DNA of 64,000 nucleotides from JBEBGV01 sp040081265 (GTDB lineage Bacteria; Acidobacteriota; Vicinamibacteria; Vicinamibacterales; UBA2999): the NCBI GenBank assembly GCA_040081265.1, contig JBEBGV010000007.1:1-64000 (forward strand), given 5' to 3'. Both the position numbers and the translations under genes were made by a program. The notes under the pieces were generated by a model. The model was not told the origin of the DNA. It worked only from the letters and a program-made list of their open reading frames with translations, and did not search any database. Below, piece by piece: positions 17,136 through 25,719 of the stretch; the first letter of the stretch is position 1; every line of letters begins with the position of its first letter.

Positions 17136-18479
17136 CTAGAACACGACGATGGAGGTGACCGTCGTCCGGTCAGCCGCCGCCTGGAACGCTTCCTTGACCT
17201 GCTCGAGCCGGTAGATGCCGGTCGCCATCGACTTGGCATCGTACTGTCCCTTTTCGATCATCCGCACGAAGCGCTGCATGTCGCGGAACGAGTTGGCACC
17301 GCCGCCGAGCTGCCCCGAGTGATGCGTGCGACCCGAGATCGAGAAGGTGCCGGCCGGCAAGGTCAGGTTACCCTGATACACGCCGGTCGTGGTCAGGTGC
17401 CCTGTGCCTGCCGTCATCAGATACGACTGCTGCAGCGCGGTGAGTCCCGTCGGATCCGGTCCTGACCCCGCCCTGGGCGGGAAGCGGTTCGCCCCGACGG
17501 CCTCGATGACGAAGTCGGGGCCGAAGGGACGCATCCTGCCAACGCCAAAGGCACCCACGGCGTTGGGCGCCGCCCAGTCTCGGCCACCGCCAAAGAGCGA
17601 ACTGCTCTCGCCCCTGCACATGTTCTGAATCTTGGCCACCAGGCCGTCGCCCTCGACATTGGGATCGAGCACGGTGGTCGCGCCGAACTTCGTCGCAAGG
17701 TCACGGCGGTAGGCAATCGGCTCAACGGCAATGATCTGCTTCGCGCCGCAAATGCGCGCGCCCTGCACAGCACTGAGTCCGATCGGCCCGCAGCCCATCA
17801 CGGCAACGTTGGTTCCAGGCTGCACGGGCACGAAGGTCACTGCGGCTGCCAGGCCCGCCGCACCGACACACGACAGCACCGCCAGTTCGGTCGGCGTGAC
17901 CGTCGTGGTCGTCGGCACCAGATACTCCTCGAACGAGATCATCAGGTCGCCGAAGCCACCGTAGTTGTTGTGACCGACGACCCTGGTGCCGTCCGCACGC
18001 TCGGCCACTGGCACGAGCGCCATCATCTTCACGTCGCACATGTCCGACCGGCCGGTCAGGCAGTTGGCGCAGGTGCCGCACTGGGGCGTGTTGGCCACGA
18101 TGACGCGGTCGCCCACCTTCACGCGCTTCACCTGGGTGCCGATGTCTTCGACGATGCCGACGCCGCCGTGCCCGATGATCTTCGGCGGGTTCTGCTGGGT
18201 GGGTGCCAGCACCTCCCCCACCATCGAGTAACAGCACTGCGTCGCCTCGGACCGGATGAGGACCGAACGGGGTCCGAGCGGCAGCGTCCGCAGGTTCTCC
18301 ATCTGGATCTGCGTGCCACTGCGGACCCATGCTCTGAAGGGCCGACCTGCGCTGCCGGTCCTGACGATCGCGGGCGCCTGGGCAGGCGCTTGCGCCGCCG
18401 CCTCACGGGTGGCCAGCACCGAGGCTGCGCTGCCGACAACCGCTGCGGCGCCATTCTTCAGAAGATCTCTCCGGTCCAT
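17136..18479 (-). CDS. Tat-exported zinc alcohol dehydrogenase (MDR family)
   Basis: 447 aa. The N-terminus is a twin-arginine signal (MDRRDLLKNGAAAVVG, then ATREAAAQA). The mature protein is a medium-chain dehydrogenase: structural zinc cysteines 134, 137, 140 and 148 (CGTCANCLTGRSDMC), catalytic-zinc candidates Cys82/83 and His104 (GHGGVG, with Gly where GHE is usual), and a Rossmann motif VMGCGPIGLSA near 228. Inserts around 285-345 (SSLFGGGRDW) make it longer than the usual 350 aa. NAD(P)-dependent ADHs are normally cytoplasmic, so Tat export implies a cofactor bound before export or an unusual electron carrier. It lies between two GEW genes. Confidence 0.8.
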   Translation of the reverse strand: MDRRDLLKNGAAAVVGSAASVLATREAAAQAPAQAPAIVRTGSAGRPFRAWVRSGTQIQMENLRTLPLGPRSVLIRSEATQCCYSMVGEVLAPTQQNPPKIIGHGGVGIVEDIGTQVKRVKVGDRVIVANTPQCGTCANCLTGRSDMCDVKMMALVPVAERADGTRVVGHNNYGGFGDLMISFEEYLVPTTTTVTPTELAVLSCVGAAGLAAAVTFVPVQPGTNVAVMGCGPIGLSAVQGARICGAKQIIAVEPIAYRRDLATKFGATTVLDPNVEGDGLVAKIQNMCRGESSSLFGGGRDWAAPNAVGAFGVGRMRPFGPDFVIEAVGANRFPPRAGSGPDPTGLTALQQSYLMTAGTGHLTTTGVYQGNLTLPAGTFSISGRTHHSGQLGGGANSFRDMQRFVRMIEKGQYDAKSMATGIYRLEQVKEAFQAAADRTTVTSIVVF

Positions 18480-18521
18480 GTGTCGTGTCCCTTCTCGTGG
18501 GTTGTCAGTGCGGGTCGCAGG

Positions 18522-19385
18522 CTATCCGCGAGGCTGCTGTGGCCGGTACCCGGTCGGCGGAACCGGTCGCGGTCCGCGCGTGGGCGGCACGATCTCGCAC
18601 GGCGTCGGGCGCCAGCGCGCGCCGTCAGCCTCGCGCTTGAAGTGCGAGGTCGTGATGAAGGGCTGCTGCAGGTAGGTCGGGTCGTCCACGACGGTCGTGA
18701 CCACCAGCCACTCCTGCCCGTTGGTGTGCGTCAGCGTGTCGAAGTATTCCGTCACCACGGCGTTCTCGCTATAGGGCACGCCGTTTGTGCGCAGATACCC
18801 TGCGCGCATGCCAGTGGTCACTACCTTCATCGCGTAGCTGGGTGGCGCCTTCGGGATCGCCAGGATTGCCAGCCCGGACGCTGGCACACTGGTGGATTCC
18901 CATTCGGCCACTGACGTTCCCTGCCAGGGCCGGACACCCCTGGTCGCTACCGCTCTCGTGAGCGCCGGTCGCGCGCCGAACGACAAGACTCGCACCTGGG
19001 TTCCGGCGTCGGTCTCGACCTTCAGCGCGTTGTCGCCCTGCCACGAAATCCGCAGCCGCGTGGGCATCCGCATGAGGTTGGCGGCGCCATACGCCTTACA
19101 CTGCAGGCCGGCGGCGAGATCCTTCTGCCAGTCCCAGGTTTCGGCTACGCGCAGGCCCTCGGCGTTCAACGGCACACTGGTGTAGTCGCCCTTGGGCGCC
19201 GTGACCATCCGGAACCGCCAGTCCTCGGTCACAAACGATACCCAGTTGCCGGTGAGATCCGCGTTGGCGGTCGCCTTCGCGGTGGGCGCTGCCGGCAGGG
19301 CGGCGGTTGTCCGCTGTTGCGCCAGCATGGGAGCGGCGGCCGCAAACCAGAGCAGCACGACGACGCAGCTGCTGCTCGCCTTCAT
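18522..19385 (-). CDS. Secreted protein distantly related to the GEW family
   Basis: 287 aa starting MKASSSC with a signal peptide (cleavage near MLAQQ). The ATG overlaps the stop of the fusion gene as ATGA. The mature part begins DLTGNWVSFVTEDW. It shares the general plan of its neighbours: a VVTTGMRAGYLRTNGVPYS block matches VTTTHMK..RRNGVPSS, and VVDDPTYLQQPF matches IEDPAYLEEYF. The middle is different. It ends in a Pro/Arg-rich tail. Its function is unknown. With the two adjacent GEW proteins it makes three paralogous domains in one operon. Confidence 0.65.
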   Translation of the reverse strand: MKASSSCVVVLLWFAAAAPMLAQQRTTAALPAAPTAKATANADLTGNWVSFVTEDWRFRMVTAPKGDYTSVPLNAEGLRVAETWDWQKDLAAGLQCKAYGAANLMRMPTRLRISWQGDNALKVETDAGTQVRVLSFGARPALTRAVATRGVRPWQGTSVAEWESTSVPASGLAILAIPKAPPSYAMKVVTTGMRAGYLRTNGVPYSENAVVTEYFDTLTHTNGQEWLVVTTVVDDPTYLQQPFITTSHFKREADGARWRPTPCEIVPPTRGPRPVPPTGYRPQQPRG

Positions 19386-21244
19386 GGCCGTCCTCCCACG
19401 CGCGCGCTGGCTTCGCGATACACCGCGTCGATGAACATGTCGGTCGTCCACGGCCCGCTCGTCTCGCCGTACACGCCGTCGTAGTCGAGGGTCACTCCTG
19501 CCGCCTTCACCTGCTGGAGCGTCGAACCCTTCCTGACCAGATCCTGCACACGGTCCCGGACGATGACCAGCATGTTGCGGTACTCGACGACATCCATCTC
19601 GTTGCAGATGAATCCCCGGCCGGGAATCACCAGCGTTCCGCCGATCGCGTTGCGTTCGGGAATGGTGATCTCGATGATCTTCGTCAGGCCAGCAATGATG
19701 CCCTGCAGGCTGCCTCCGGCCGCGGTGTCTATCACCGGGTACCGCGACGTATCGAGCAGCCCGCCCGCGCTCACGACATCCGACTTCCGGAAGTAGACCA
19801 CCGAGTCGCCGTCGGTGTGCGCCGCCGGTGCCGACCAGACCTCGATCGGCTCGCCGTTGACGTACATGTCTTTTCTGGCCTCCGAGAAGGTCGAGGTCGG
19901 AAGGGCGTCCTCGGTTGGCTTCGGCACCGCGCTCCCGAGGCGCATGTTGACGTTGTCGTGCGCAACGACACTGGTCCCGTTGGCCACCGTGCTCGGGAAC
20001 GGACCGTAGCCGCCTGCTGGCGTTCGGGGACCTCCGGCCTTGACCAGCGCGGTCGTGCCTCCGGTCGCTTCCTCGTGGAAGTGCGTGTTGATCACGAATC
20101 GAATCGGGCCATCAGAGAGCCGCCTGATCGCCCGCAACAGCTTGTCGCTGGCGGCGGCGATGCCGGCATCAACCACCAGCACGCCGTCCTTGCCAATCTG
20201 CACCGTGACGTTCGAGCCCGCGACGACGAGCATGAACAACCCTGGTCGCACCTGGAGCGTTTCAACCTCGTCGTTCACGGGAATGGCGCCGCGAATCACC
20301 ACGCCAGCAAAGGGCGACGCGACCGTTCCAGGAATGGGAGACGGACTGAGCGCCGACGTTTGCCCGGCGATCAGCTGCCGCAGGCGCGGGAGGTAATCGG
20401 GATAGAGCGTGTGGCTGCCTCCCTGGGTCGCCTCGAACGGCAGGGCAAGGTCTTTCGCAAATCCATCCTGGCGAGTCCCGAGCGGATTGTGCGGGACATA
20501 GTCGGCGGCACGACCCGAGATCTCTTCAACAGCTTCGAAGAACCTGCGCGTATCGACCCCGAGGTTCGGGCTGAACACCCAGGTCTGCGTGCGCACGAGC
20601 GGTTCCTCGAAGTACACCGGATCATCGAGCACCGTGGTCATCGTCAGCATGTCGCCATGCCGTACGAAGTACTCGGTCATCACCGCCTTGTTGCTGCTGG
20701 GTGCGTAGTTGCGCAGCACCCACCCCGCTTTCATGTGCGTGGTCGTGACGATGAGCTTGTTGCGCTCGACCCTGCCTGTCGAAAAGCCCTGCCAGAAGTG
20801 CTCGGCGAACTCTGACGGGTGAGCCCGGCCATCCATCCAGATCGTGCGGTCGGCCCGGCCGTAGGTGCCGGCAATCGTGTAGGCGACCAGGGCCCCGTTG
20901 AACGGGTCGAACTCTTTGGTGATGCGCAGGTTCGTGCCCGGACCGCGCATCGCGTACTGCCCGGGATGCGGCTTGGTCTGCTCCTCGACGGAGGACAGAA
21001 TCGAGGCGTCCCAACTCGATGCCTTCTGGCGGCCCGCATCATTCAGTGGCAGCCCGACGTACTCGCCGAGCGCCGGACCCGTGCCGCGGTAGCCGAGGTC
21101 CTCATGGAGCCTGGAACCCCACTCCCCAGAGATATCAATCTGCGCGGACGCGAGTTGCGCCGGCAGTAGCACGGCCGCCAGCAGGCAGAACAGCTGCCGG
21201 CACCCGAGCCGGGCGCTCATTGTCGGCGAAATGTCAGTCGGCAT
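19382..21244 (-). CDS. Secreted GEW-MBL fusion protein
   Basis: 620 aa with signal peptide (about 1-35). Residues about 36-290 are a GEW domain (IDISGEW, GLPLNDAGRQK, DRTIWMDGRAHP, VTTTHMK, PHNPLGT, LPFEATQGG). Residues about 325-615 are an MBL-fold domain. The two halves match the separate proteins at 16217-17122 and 15240-16220 in the same order. The metal motif is HFHEEA (388-393), with Asp and the final His lost, and the later PGHG is PGRG, so this MBL domain is unlikely to bind two zincs. ATG 21244 and ATG 21220 are both possible starts. Its stop overlaps the next gene by 4 bp. Confidence 0.75.
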   Translation of the reverse strand: MPTDISPTMSARLGCRQLFCLLAAVLLPAQLASAQIDISGEWGSRLHEDLGYRGTGPALGEYVGLPLNDAGRQKASSWDASILSSVEEQTKPHPGQYAMRGPGTNLRITKEFDPFNGALVAYTIAGTYGRADRTIWMDGRAHPSEFAEHFWQGFSTGRVERNKLIVTTTHMKAGWVLRNYAPSSNKAVMTEYFVRHGDMLTMTTVLDDPVYFEEPLVRTQTWVFSPNLGVDTRRFFEAVEEISGRAADYVPHNPLGTRQDGFAKDLALPFEATQGGSHTLYPDYLPRLRQLIAGQTSALSPSPIPGTVASPFAGVVIRGAIPVNDEVETLQVRPGLFMLVVAGSNVTVQIGKDGVLVVDAGIAAASDKLLRAIRRLSDGPIRFVINTHFHEEATGGTTALVKAGGPRTPAGGYGPFPSTVANGTSVVAHDNVNMRLGSAVPKPTEDALPTSTFSEARKDMYVNGEPIEVWSAPAAHTDGDSVVYFRKSDVVSAGGLLDTSRYPVIDTAAGGSLQGIIAGLTKIIEITIPERNAIGGTLVIPGRGFICNEMDVVEYRNMLVIVRDRVQDLVRKGSTLQQVKAAGVTLDYDGVYGETSGPWTTDMFIDAVYREASARVGGRP

Positions 21245-21270
21245 GTGGTTCTCGTGATCTCATGGCGACG

Positions 21271-21305
21271 GGGGTCAGACCAAGGGTTGCCCCTGGTCTG
21301 ACCCC
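21271..21305. repeat. Long hairpin with GGGGTCAGACC arms
   Basis: GGGGTCAGACCAAGGG, loop TTG, then CCCCTGGTCTGACCCC: a 16-bp stem with one mismatch. It lies between the receptor gene's second stop and the start of the fusion gene. It may attenuate or stabilise the mRNA between the two. Similar GGGGTCAGACC palindromes are known to me as dispersed repeats in other genomes. Confidence 0.7.
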
Positions 21306-21314
21306 GGCCGTGAC

Positions 21315-21431
21315 CTAGAAATCGAACGTCGCGCTGATCTTCGCGAAGCGCGCGATCAGGATCTGCGTCGGCCGCTGCCAGGCGCCGTAGCTGCTGTTCT
21401 CGGCGAGGATGGTGTCGCTGTTCAGCAGGTT
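21315..21431 (-). other. C-terminal coding remnant of the TonB receptor beyond an amber codon
   Basis: Reading on in frame past the TAG at 21434-21432 gives NLLNSDTILAENSSYGAWQR and then PTQILIARFAKISATFDF before a second TAG at 21317-21315. This is the standard last strand of this receptor family, ending in Phe. The amber stands where relatives have Tyr (LDVYNLLN), so one base change (TAC to TAG) or a sequencing error explains it. Confidence 0.75.
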
Positions 21432-24287
21432 CTAGACGTCCAGGTTGATCGACGTGCGCGTGTTGCGGAATCGCAGGAGCTTGCCGACGCGCAGGTCGAG
21501 CTGGTTCAGGCGCTCGACGTTCTGCTCCCCTGGCCGCAGGATGTTCACTACGACGTTGGCGGCATTACCCGAGAGCGGCCGGCCGAGTGTCTGCGCGGCC
21601 TGGGCGCTCGTCACCGTGTAGTTGGCCGCACGCACCGGACCGTTGAAGCTCTGGATTGCGAGGCTCAGGATGACGTCGGCCTTCGGTACCGTGTAGGTCG
21701 CCATGCCTTTGACCTGCGTCAGGAAGTTCTGCTGCTGCTTGCAGTAGTCCTGAGGCTGGGTCGCGGTGTTGGCCACGTTGAACACCGTGGCGTTGACCAG
21801 CATCTCGGGCAGCACAGCGGTGACCTCACAGTTGTCGATCGACGCCCGGCCGGTGCTCACCCCACCCTGAATCGTGGTGTTCGCACCGAGTCGCGCCCGA
21901 GCCGACACGTCGATGCCGTTCCAGTGCTCGGTCATCTTGCCGTAGTTCTTGCCGAGCGCCAGGACGTTGGCCGCCGGGCGGCTGAACGCCGCAGGCTTCA
22001 CGTTGTAGAGACCGCCGATGGTGTAGCCGCCGCCATCGGGCAGGCGCGAGTCGATCGGCGCCGTCACCGAGAAGGTGTCGAAGTCGCTGGCCGCGAGCGA
22101 CGTGTTGTCGGTGACGATCAGGTTGCCGAAGATGCGGCGGTAGTAGCTCACGTCGATCGACACGCGCGAGGCAATCTCGCGCTGGACGCCGGCCGAGAAC
22201 TCCCAGTTGTAGCCGCGCACGCCCCAGCCTTTGCGGAGCTCTTCGCCAGTCACCGTCCCGGGCCGAATCTGGCCGAAGTCGGAATTGGCGATCGCACCAC
22301 ACTCGCCGTTCGCAGGCAGCGCGATTAGATCACAGTTGGGCACGAAGTCCCGGTTGGCGTCGTTCCACGAACGCGTGGTCTGGTTCACGACGCTCGCCGC
22401 CGGGTTCGCCACCGGCGAAGCCACCGTCTGCGCCGCGAGGTACTTGTTGAGGGTGACCTTCACAGCGGTCTTGCCGTCGCCGAACACGTCATAGGTCAGC
22501 GCCGACTTCGGCGTGATGTCCTTCCAGTCGAGCGAGTCGGTCTTCGGGAAGGTGACATTTCGGTTGGGCGCCAGCAGCGTCGGCTGAAGCGACTGCTCGG
22601 GCGTGCTCAGCTTGAGGTGGTCGAGCCGCAGACCCAGGTTCACCGTCAGCCGGTTCATCGTCCACTTGTCCTGGACGAACAGCCCAAGGTCGCGATCCAG
22701 GTCGATATAGGTCGTCGTGGGCAACGCCCGCAGCGAGATCTGGTTGGGCACGCCGTTGTTGAAGCGGTAGCTGACCGGCGCCGTGCCGAGGAAGGTCTCG
22801 GTCGTGGCATTTCCGAAGCCGTTGTTGAAGCCCACCTTCACCGCGTGGGAACCGGTCACATAGTTCAGGCCGAACCGGTAATACATCGTCTCGTAACGGT
22901 TGTTGGTGTAGCTGTCTGACGCCCGGTACACCAGGCCATTGCTCTGCTCGGTGACCATGATCATCAGGGGGTTCAGGTCCCGCGGTGGCAGGTTCTGGAA
23001 GCGCTCGTTCCGGTAGCTGGCCACGGCATCGACGAGCAGCCGGCTGGTCACCGGTGACGACCAGTCAATGGTCGGCTGCACCTGGCTCGGCGCGCGGCGA
23101 CGGGTCGCGGTCTCAGGGGCACGCTGGGCGGTGATACCGAACGGGCAGCCGCAGTAGGTCTGATAGTCGTAGATCATCCCGATCTTGTTGCGCGGCGTGG
23201 CCTGGACGGTCATGCGCATCTGCGCATCGCGCCATGTCGATTCGCTCGTGCCGGGCTTGCTGGTGTCGGGCACATAGGTCCAGACATCGGGCCGGTTGGC
23301 ATTCAGGTTGGCAAAGGCGCCAGCAACCTGGGCGTTACTCCCCTGCTCACGAATAGTGGTGTAGAACCACACCCGGTCCTTCTTGATCGGACCACCGACG
23401 CCAGGATTGACGTCCCAGACCTTGAGCACCGAATCAGGCGCGGTCAAGCCCAGGTTCTTCACGCGGTCCGTGAAGTTGCTGCCGGTCATCGACTCATTGG
23501 CAAACGCGAAGAACGCGGTGCCCTTGAACGTGTTGCCGCCGTCCTTCGGGATGACGTTCATGCGAACCCCGCCGGTCGCCAGTTCAGCTGACACGGCGGC
23601 GAAGTCGATGGCCACCTCCTGGTACGCCTGCATGTTCGGCACGCCCCAGGACGATGAGCCGGCGTTGCCCAGGGTGCCGAGCGTCAGGCCGTTGAACATC
23701 ATGCGCTGGTCGTTGCCGCGGCTGCCGTGCACCGAGAGCGTCACGACGACGTTGCCGAGCACGCCACCCACGTCCTGGCTGCGTCCGCCGGTGCCGCCGG
23801 TGGCGGTCACGGCGGGAATGAGCACGGCAAGGTTCTGCAACTGACGGCCTGAGGGGATTGCGTCGGCCAGGGCCGCGGTAATGACCGTCTGGCGGGTCGC
23901 ACTCTGGGTGTCCACGGTGGGCGCCTCGCCGGTGACGGTGACCGTCTCCTCTAGGGCGCCAACCCGCATCTCCGCGTTGACGGTCGCCGTAAACGAACCG
24001 GTCAACTCGACGCCCTCGCGGCGGACGGTGTTGAATCCGGGAAGGGTGAACGTGACCGTATAGGCGCCGGGCCGTAGGTCGATCACCTGAAACTGGCCAG
24101 ACCCATCGGTCGTGACCGAACGCACCTTCTCAATCAGCGCCGGACTGGCCGCCTCCACCGTGACGCCGGGCAGCACTGCCCCGGACGTGTCTCTGACTGT
24201 CCCGGCGATCGTCGCCTGGGCGTATGACATAACCGGCACCGTTATGAGCGCGATCACGAACAACCACAACCGTCTCGACTCGAACAT
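21432..24287 (-). CDS. TonB-dependent receptor with carboxypeptidase-regulatory domain, interrupted by an amber codon
   Basis: 951 aa as read (990 if the amber is passed). The start at 24287 has AGGAGG at 7 bp. A signal peptide ends near MSYAQA. A carboxypeptidase-regulatory-like Ig domain follows (ATIAGTVRDTSGAVLPGVTV, FTLPGFNTVRREGVEL), then a plug and a 22-strand-type barrel with alternating aromatic strands. Such proteins import large ligands at the outer membrane with TonB energy. The last beta strand lies beyond an in-frame TAG, so without readthrough the barrel would lack its closing strand and C-terminal Phe. It heads the cluster 15240-24287 and probably supplies its substrate. A divergent gene begins 247 bp away. 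Confidence 0.85.
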   Translation of the reverse strand: MFESRRLWLFVIALITVPVMSYAQATIAGTVRDTSGAVLPGVTVEAASPALIEKVRSVTTDGSGQFQVIDLRPGAYTVTFTLPGFNTVRREGVELTGSFTATVNAEMRVGALEETVTVTGEAPTVDTQSATRQTVITAALADAIPSGRQLQNLAVLIPAVTATGGTGGRSQDVGGVLGNVVVTLSVHGSRGNDQRMMFNGLTLGTLGNAGSSSWGVPNMQAYQEVAIDFAAVSAELATGGVRMNVIPKDGGNTFKGTAFFAFANESMTGSNFTDRVKNLGLTAPDSVLKVWDVNPGVGGPIKKDRVWFYTTIREQGSNAQVAGAFANLNANRPDVWTYVPDTSKPGTSESTWRDAQMRMTVQATPRNKIGMIYDYQTYCGCPFGITAQRAPETATRRRAPSQVQPTIDWSSPVTSRLLVDAVASYRNERFQNLPPRDLNPLMIMVTEQSNGLVYRASDSYTNNRYETMYYRFGLNYVTGSHAVKVGFNNGFGNATTETFLGTAPVSYRFNNGVPNQISLRALPTTTYIDLDRDLGLFVQDKWTMNRLTVNLGLRLDHLKLSTPEQSLQPTLLAPNRNVTFPKTDSLDWKDITPKSALTYDVFGDGKTAVKVTLNKYLAAQTVASPVANPAASVVNQTTRSWNDANRDFVPNCDLIALPANGECGAIANSDFGQIRPGTVTGEELRKGWGVRGYNWEFSAGVQREIASRVSIDVSYYRRIFGNLIVTDNTSLAASDFDTFSVTAPIDSRLPDGGGYTIGGLYNVKPAAFSRPAANVLALGKNYGKMTEHWNGIDVSARARLGANTTIQGGVSTGRASIDNCEVTAVLPEMLVNATVFNVANTATQPQDYCKQQQNFLTQVKGMATYTVPKADVILSLAIQSFNGPVRAANYTVTSAQAAQTLGRPLSGNAANVVVNILRPGEQNVERLNQLDLRVGKLLRFRNTRTSINLDV

Positions 24288-24534
24288 TAGTTCCCTCCTA
24301 AGGGGCAATTTTCAGGGGTTCACCCGTTCCACGGTCGGCAAGCCGGGCGGGCGCGCCAGATGATCCGGGAACAGATGGGTCGGAGTCCTGAACATTCACT
24401 GAAGCCCTCCTGATTTTCCCTGACCGGCTTGTGATTTTGGGGACAACTGGCGAGGCCCGGCGCCGCACATCGTCGTAATGGGGGGGGGCGCTGGCCCCCA
24501 CCTCATCGGGAGCGACCGTCGTACACTCGGAGGC

Positions 24535-25719
24535 GTGCTCAGGTCCTTCGTTCGAAAAGCGATTGAGGCCTCGCTCGTCTGCCTCTTCGCCGCCACCGCC
24601 GCGTACGCCCAGATTCGTCCCCTCGACATCGGCGCCCGCACCGCTGAGAGCACCCTGGTGGTTGTGGCCACCGTGGCCGACATCACCGCCAGCGTGGCTA
24701 CCAGCCCGCTCGGCGATTCGCTCATCTACTCTGAATTGCGACTCGACGTCTCGGAGACGATCAAGGGAAGCCCGCAGCCCACCCTGATCGTCACCATCGT
24801 CGGAGGCGAGGCTGCGGGGACGGGCATGCACGCGTCGAACCGCCCCGTCATGCGGCAGGGCGACCGCGCTATCTACTTCCTGAACCCGGCGAGCGACGGC
24901 TCGTGGATTCCGAGCGCATTCGGGCAGGGCGTCTTGAAGCTGAGCCCGGCCGATGACGTCGAACAGACGGAGCTGACCCTCGCCGAGGCAAGGACGCTGA
25001 TGCAGCAGGCCGTTGCCGGCGTGGTGAGCTACACGTATCACGTCATCAGGCAGTACCCCCACGACACCAGCGCCTTCACCCAGGGCCTTGAACTGCGAAA
25101 CAACACGCTGTACGAGAGCACGGGCCTCCACGGCGCGTCCACGCTCCGGCAGGTCAACCTGCAGACGGGAGCGGTGCTGCGCCGGATCGATGTGCCGTCG
25201 CAATACTTTGCCGAGGGCATCACGCTGTTCGGAGGCAGGCTGTTTCAGCTCACCTGGCAGCAGGGTGTCGGCTTTATCTACGACCCGGCCACCTTCCAGA
25301 AGCTGGGCGAGTTCTTCTACCAGGGCGAAGGATGGGGCCTCACCCACGACGACGAGCACCTGATCATGAGCGACGGCACCAGCCAGATCCGATTCCTCGA
25401 TCCGGTGTCCCTGCGGGCCGTGCGCACGCTCGAGGTGACAGACGGCGCATCCCGCCCGGTCACGCAGATCAACGAGCTCGAATACGTTCGGGGGCAGATC
25501 TACGCGAACATCTGGCAGACCAACACCATCGCGCGCATTGATCCGGCGTCGGGCCGGGTCACGGGCTGGTTCGACCTGCGCGGCCTGTTGCCATCTGGCG
25601 TGTCGGCCGACGTTCTCAACGGGATCGCGTTCGACCAGGCGACCGGGCGCCTGTTCGTCACGGGCAAGCTGTGGCCGTCGTTGTTCGAGATCGTCCTCGA
25701 ACCCGTCGCGGTGAACTAG
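24535..25719 (+). CDS. Glutaminyl-peptide cyclotransferase with extra N-terminal domain
   Basis: 394 aa. GTG 24535 is preferred because it starts a good signal peptide (MLRSFVRKAIEASLV, cleavage near AYAQ). Residues about 160-390 form the five-bladed propeller of bacterial/plant-type glutamine cyclotransferases (YPHDTSAFTQGLEL, LYESTGLHGASTLRQV, FAEGITLFG, LTWQQGVGFIYD, INELEYVRGQIYANIWQT, LNGIAFDQATGRLFVTGKLWP). These enzymes convert N-terminal Gln to pyroglutamate. The preceding 120 residues (about 27-150) resemble secreted hypothetical domains (VVVATVADITAS, GDRAIYFLNPA) and are not part of the usual enzyme. Its TAG stop overlaps that of the convergent Uma2 gene in a shared CTAG. Confidence 0.85.
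   Translation: MLRSFVRKAIEASLVCLFAATAAYAQIRPLDIGARTAESTLVVVATVADITASVATSPLGDSLIYSELRLDVSETIKGSPQPTLIVTIVGGEAAGTGMHASNRPVMRQGDRAIYFLNPASDGSWIPSAFGQGVLKLSPADDVEQTELTLAEARTLMQQAVAGVVSYTYHVIRQYPHDTSAFTQGLELRNNTLYESTGLHGASTLRQVNLQTGAVLRRIDVPSQYFAEGITLFGGRLFQLTWQQGVGFIYDPATFQKLGEFFYQGEGWGLTHDDEHLIMSDGTSQIRFLDPVSLRAVRTLEVTDGASRPVTQINELEYVRGQIYANIWQTNTIARIDPASGRVTGWFDLRGLLPSGVSADVLNGIAFDQATGRLFVTGKLWPSLFEIVLEPVAVN

Noticed and set aside
19307..20815. 502-aa plus-strand frame
   Set aside because: Antisense to the GEW-MBL fusion gene, which has a signal peptide and clear domains.
24480..24488. Run of nine G residues as a phase-variation tract
   Set aside because: It lies outside the chosen coding region and away from a recognised promoter; no evidence for switching.
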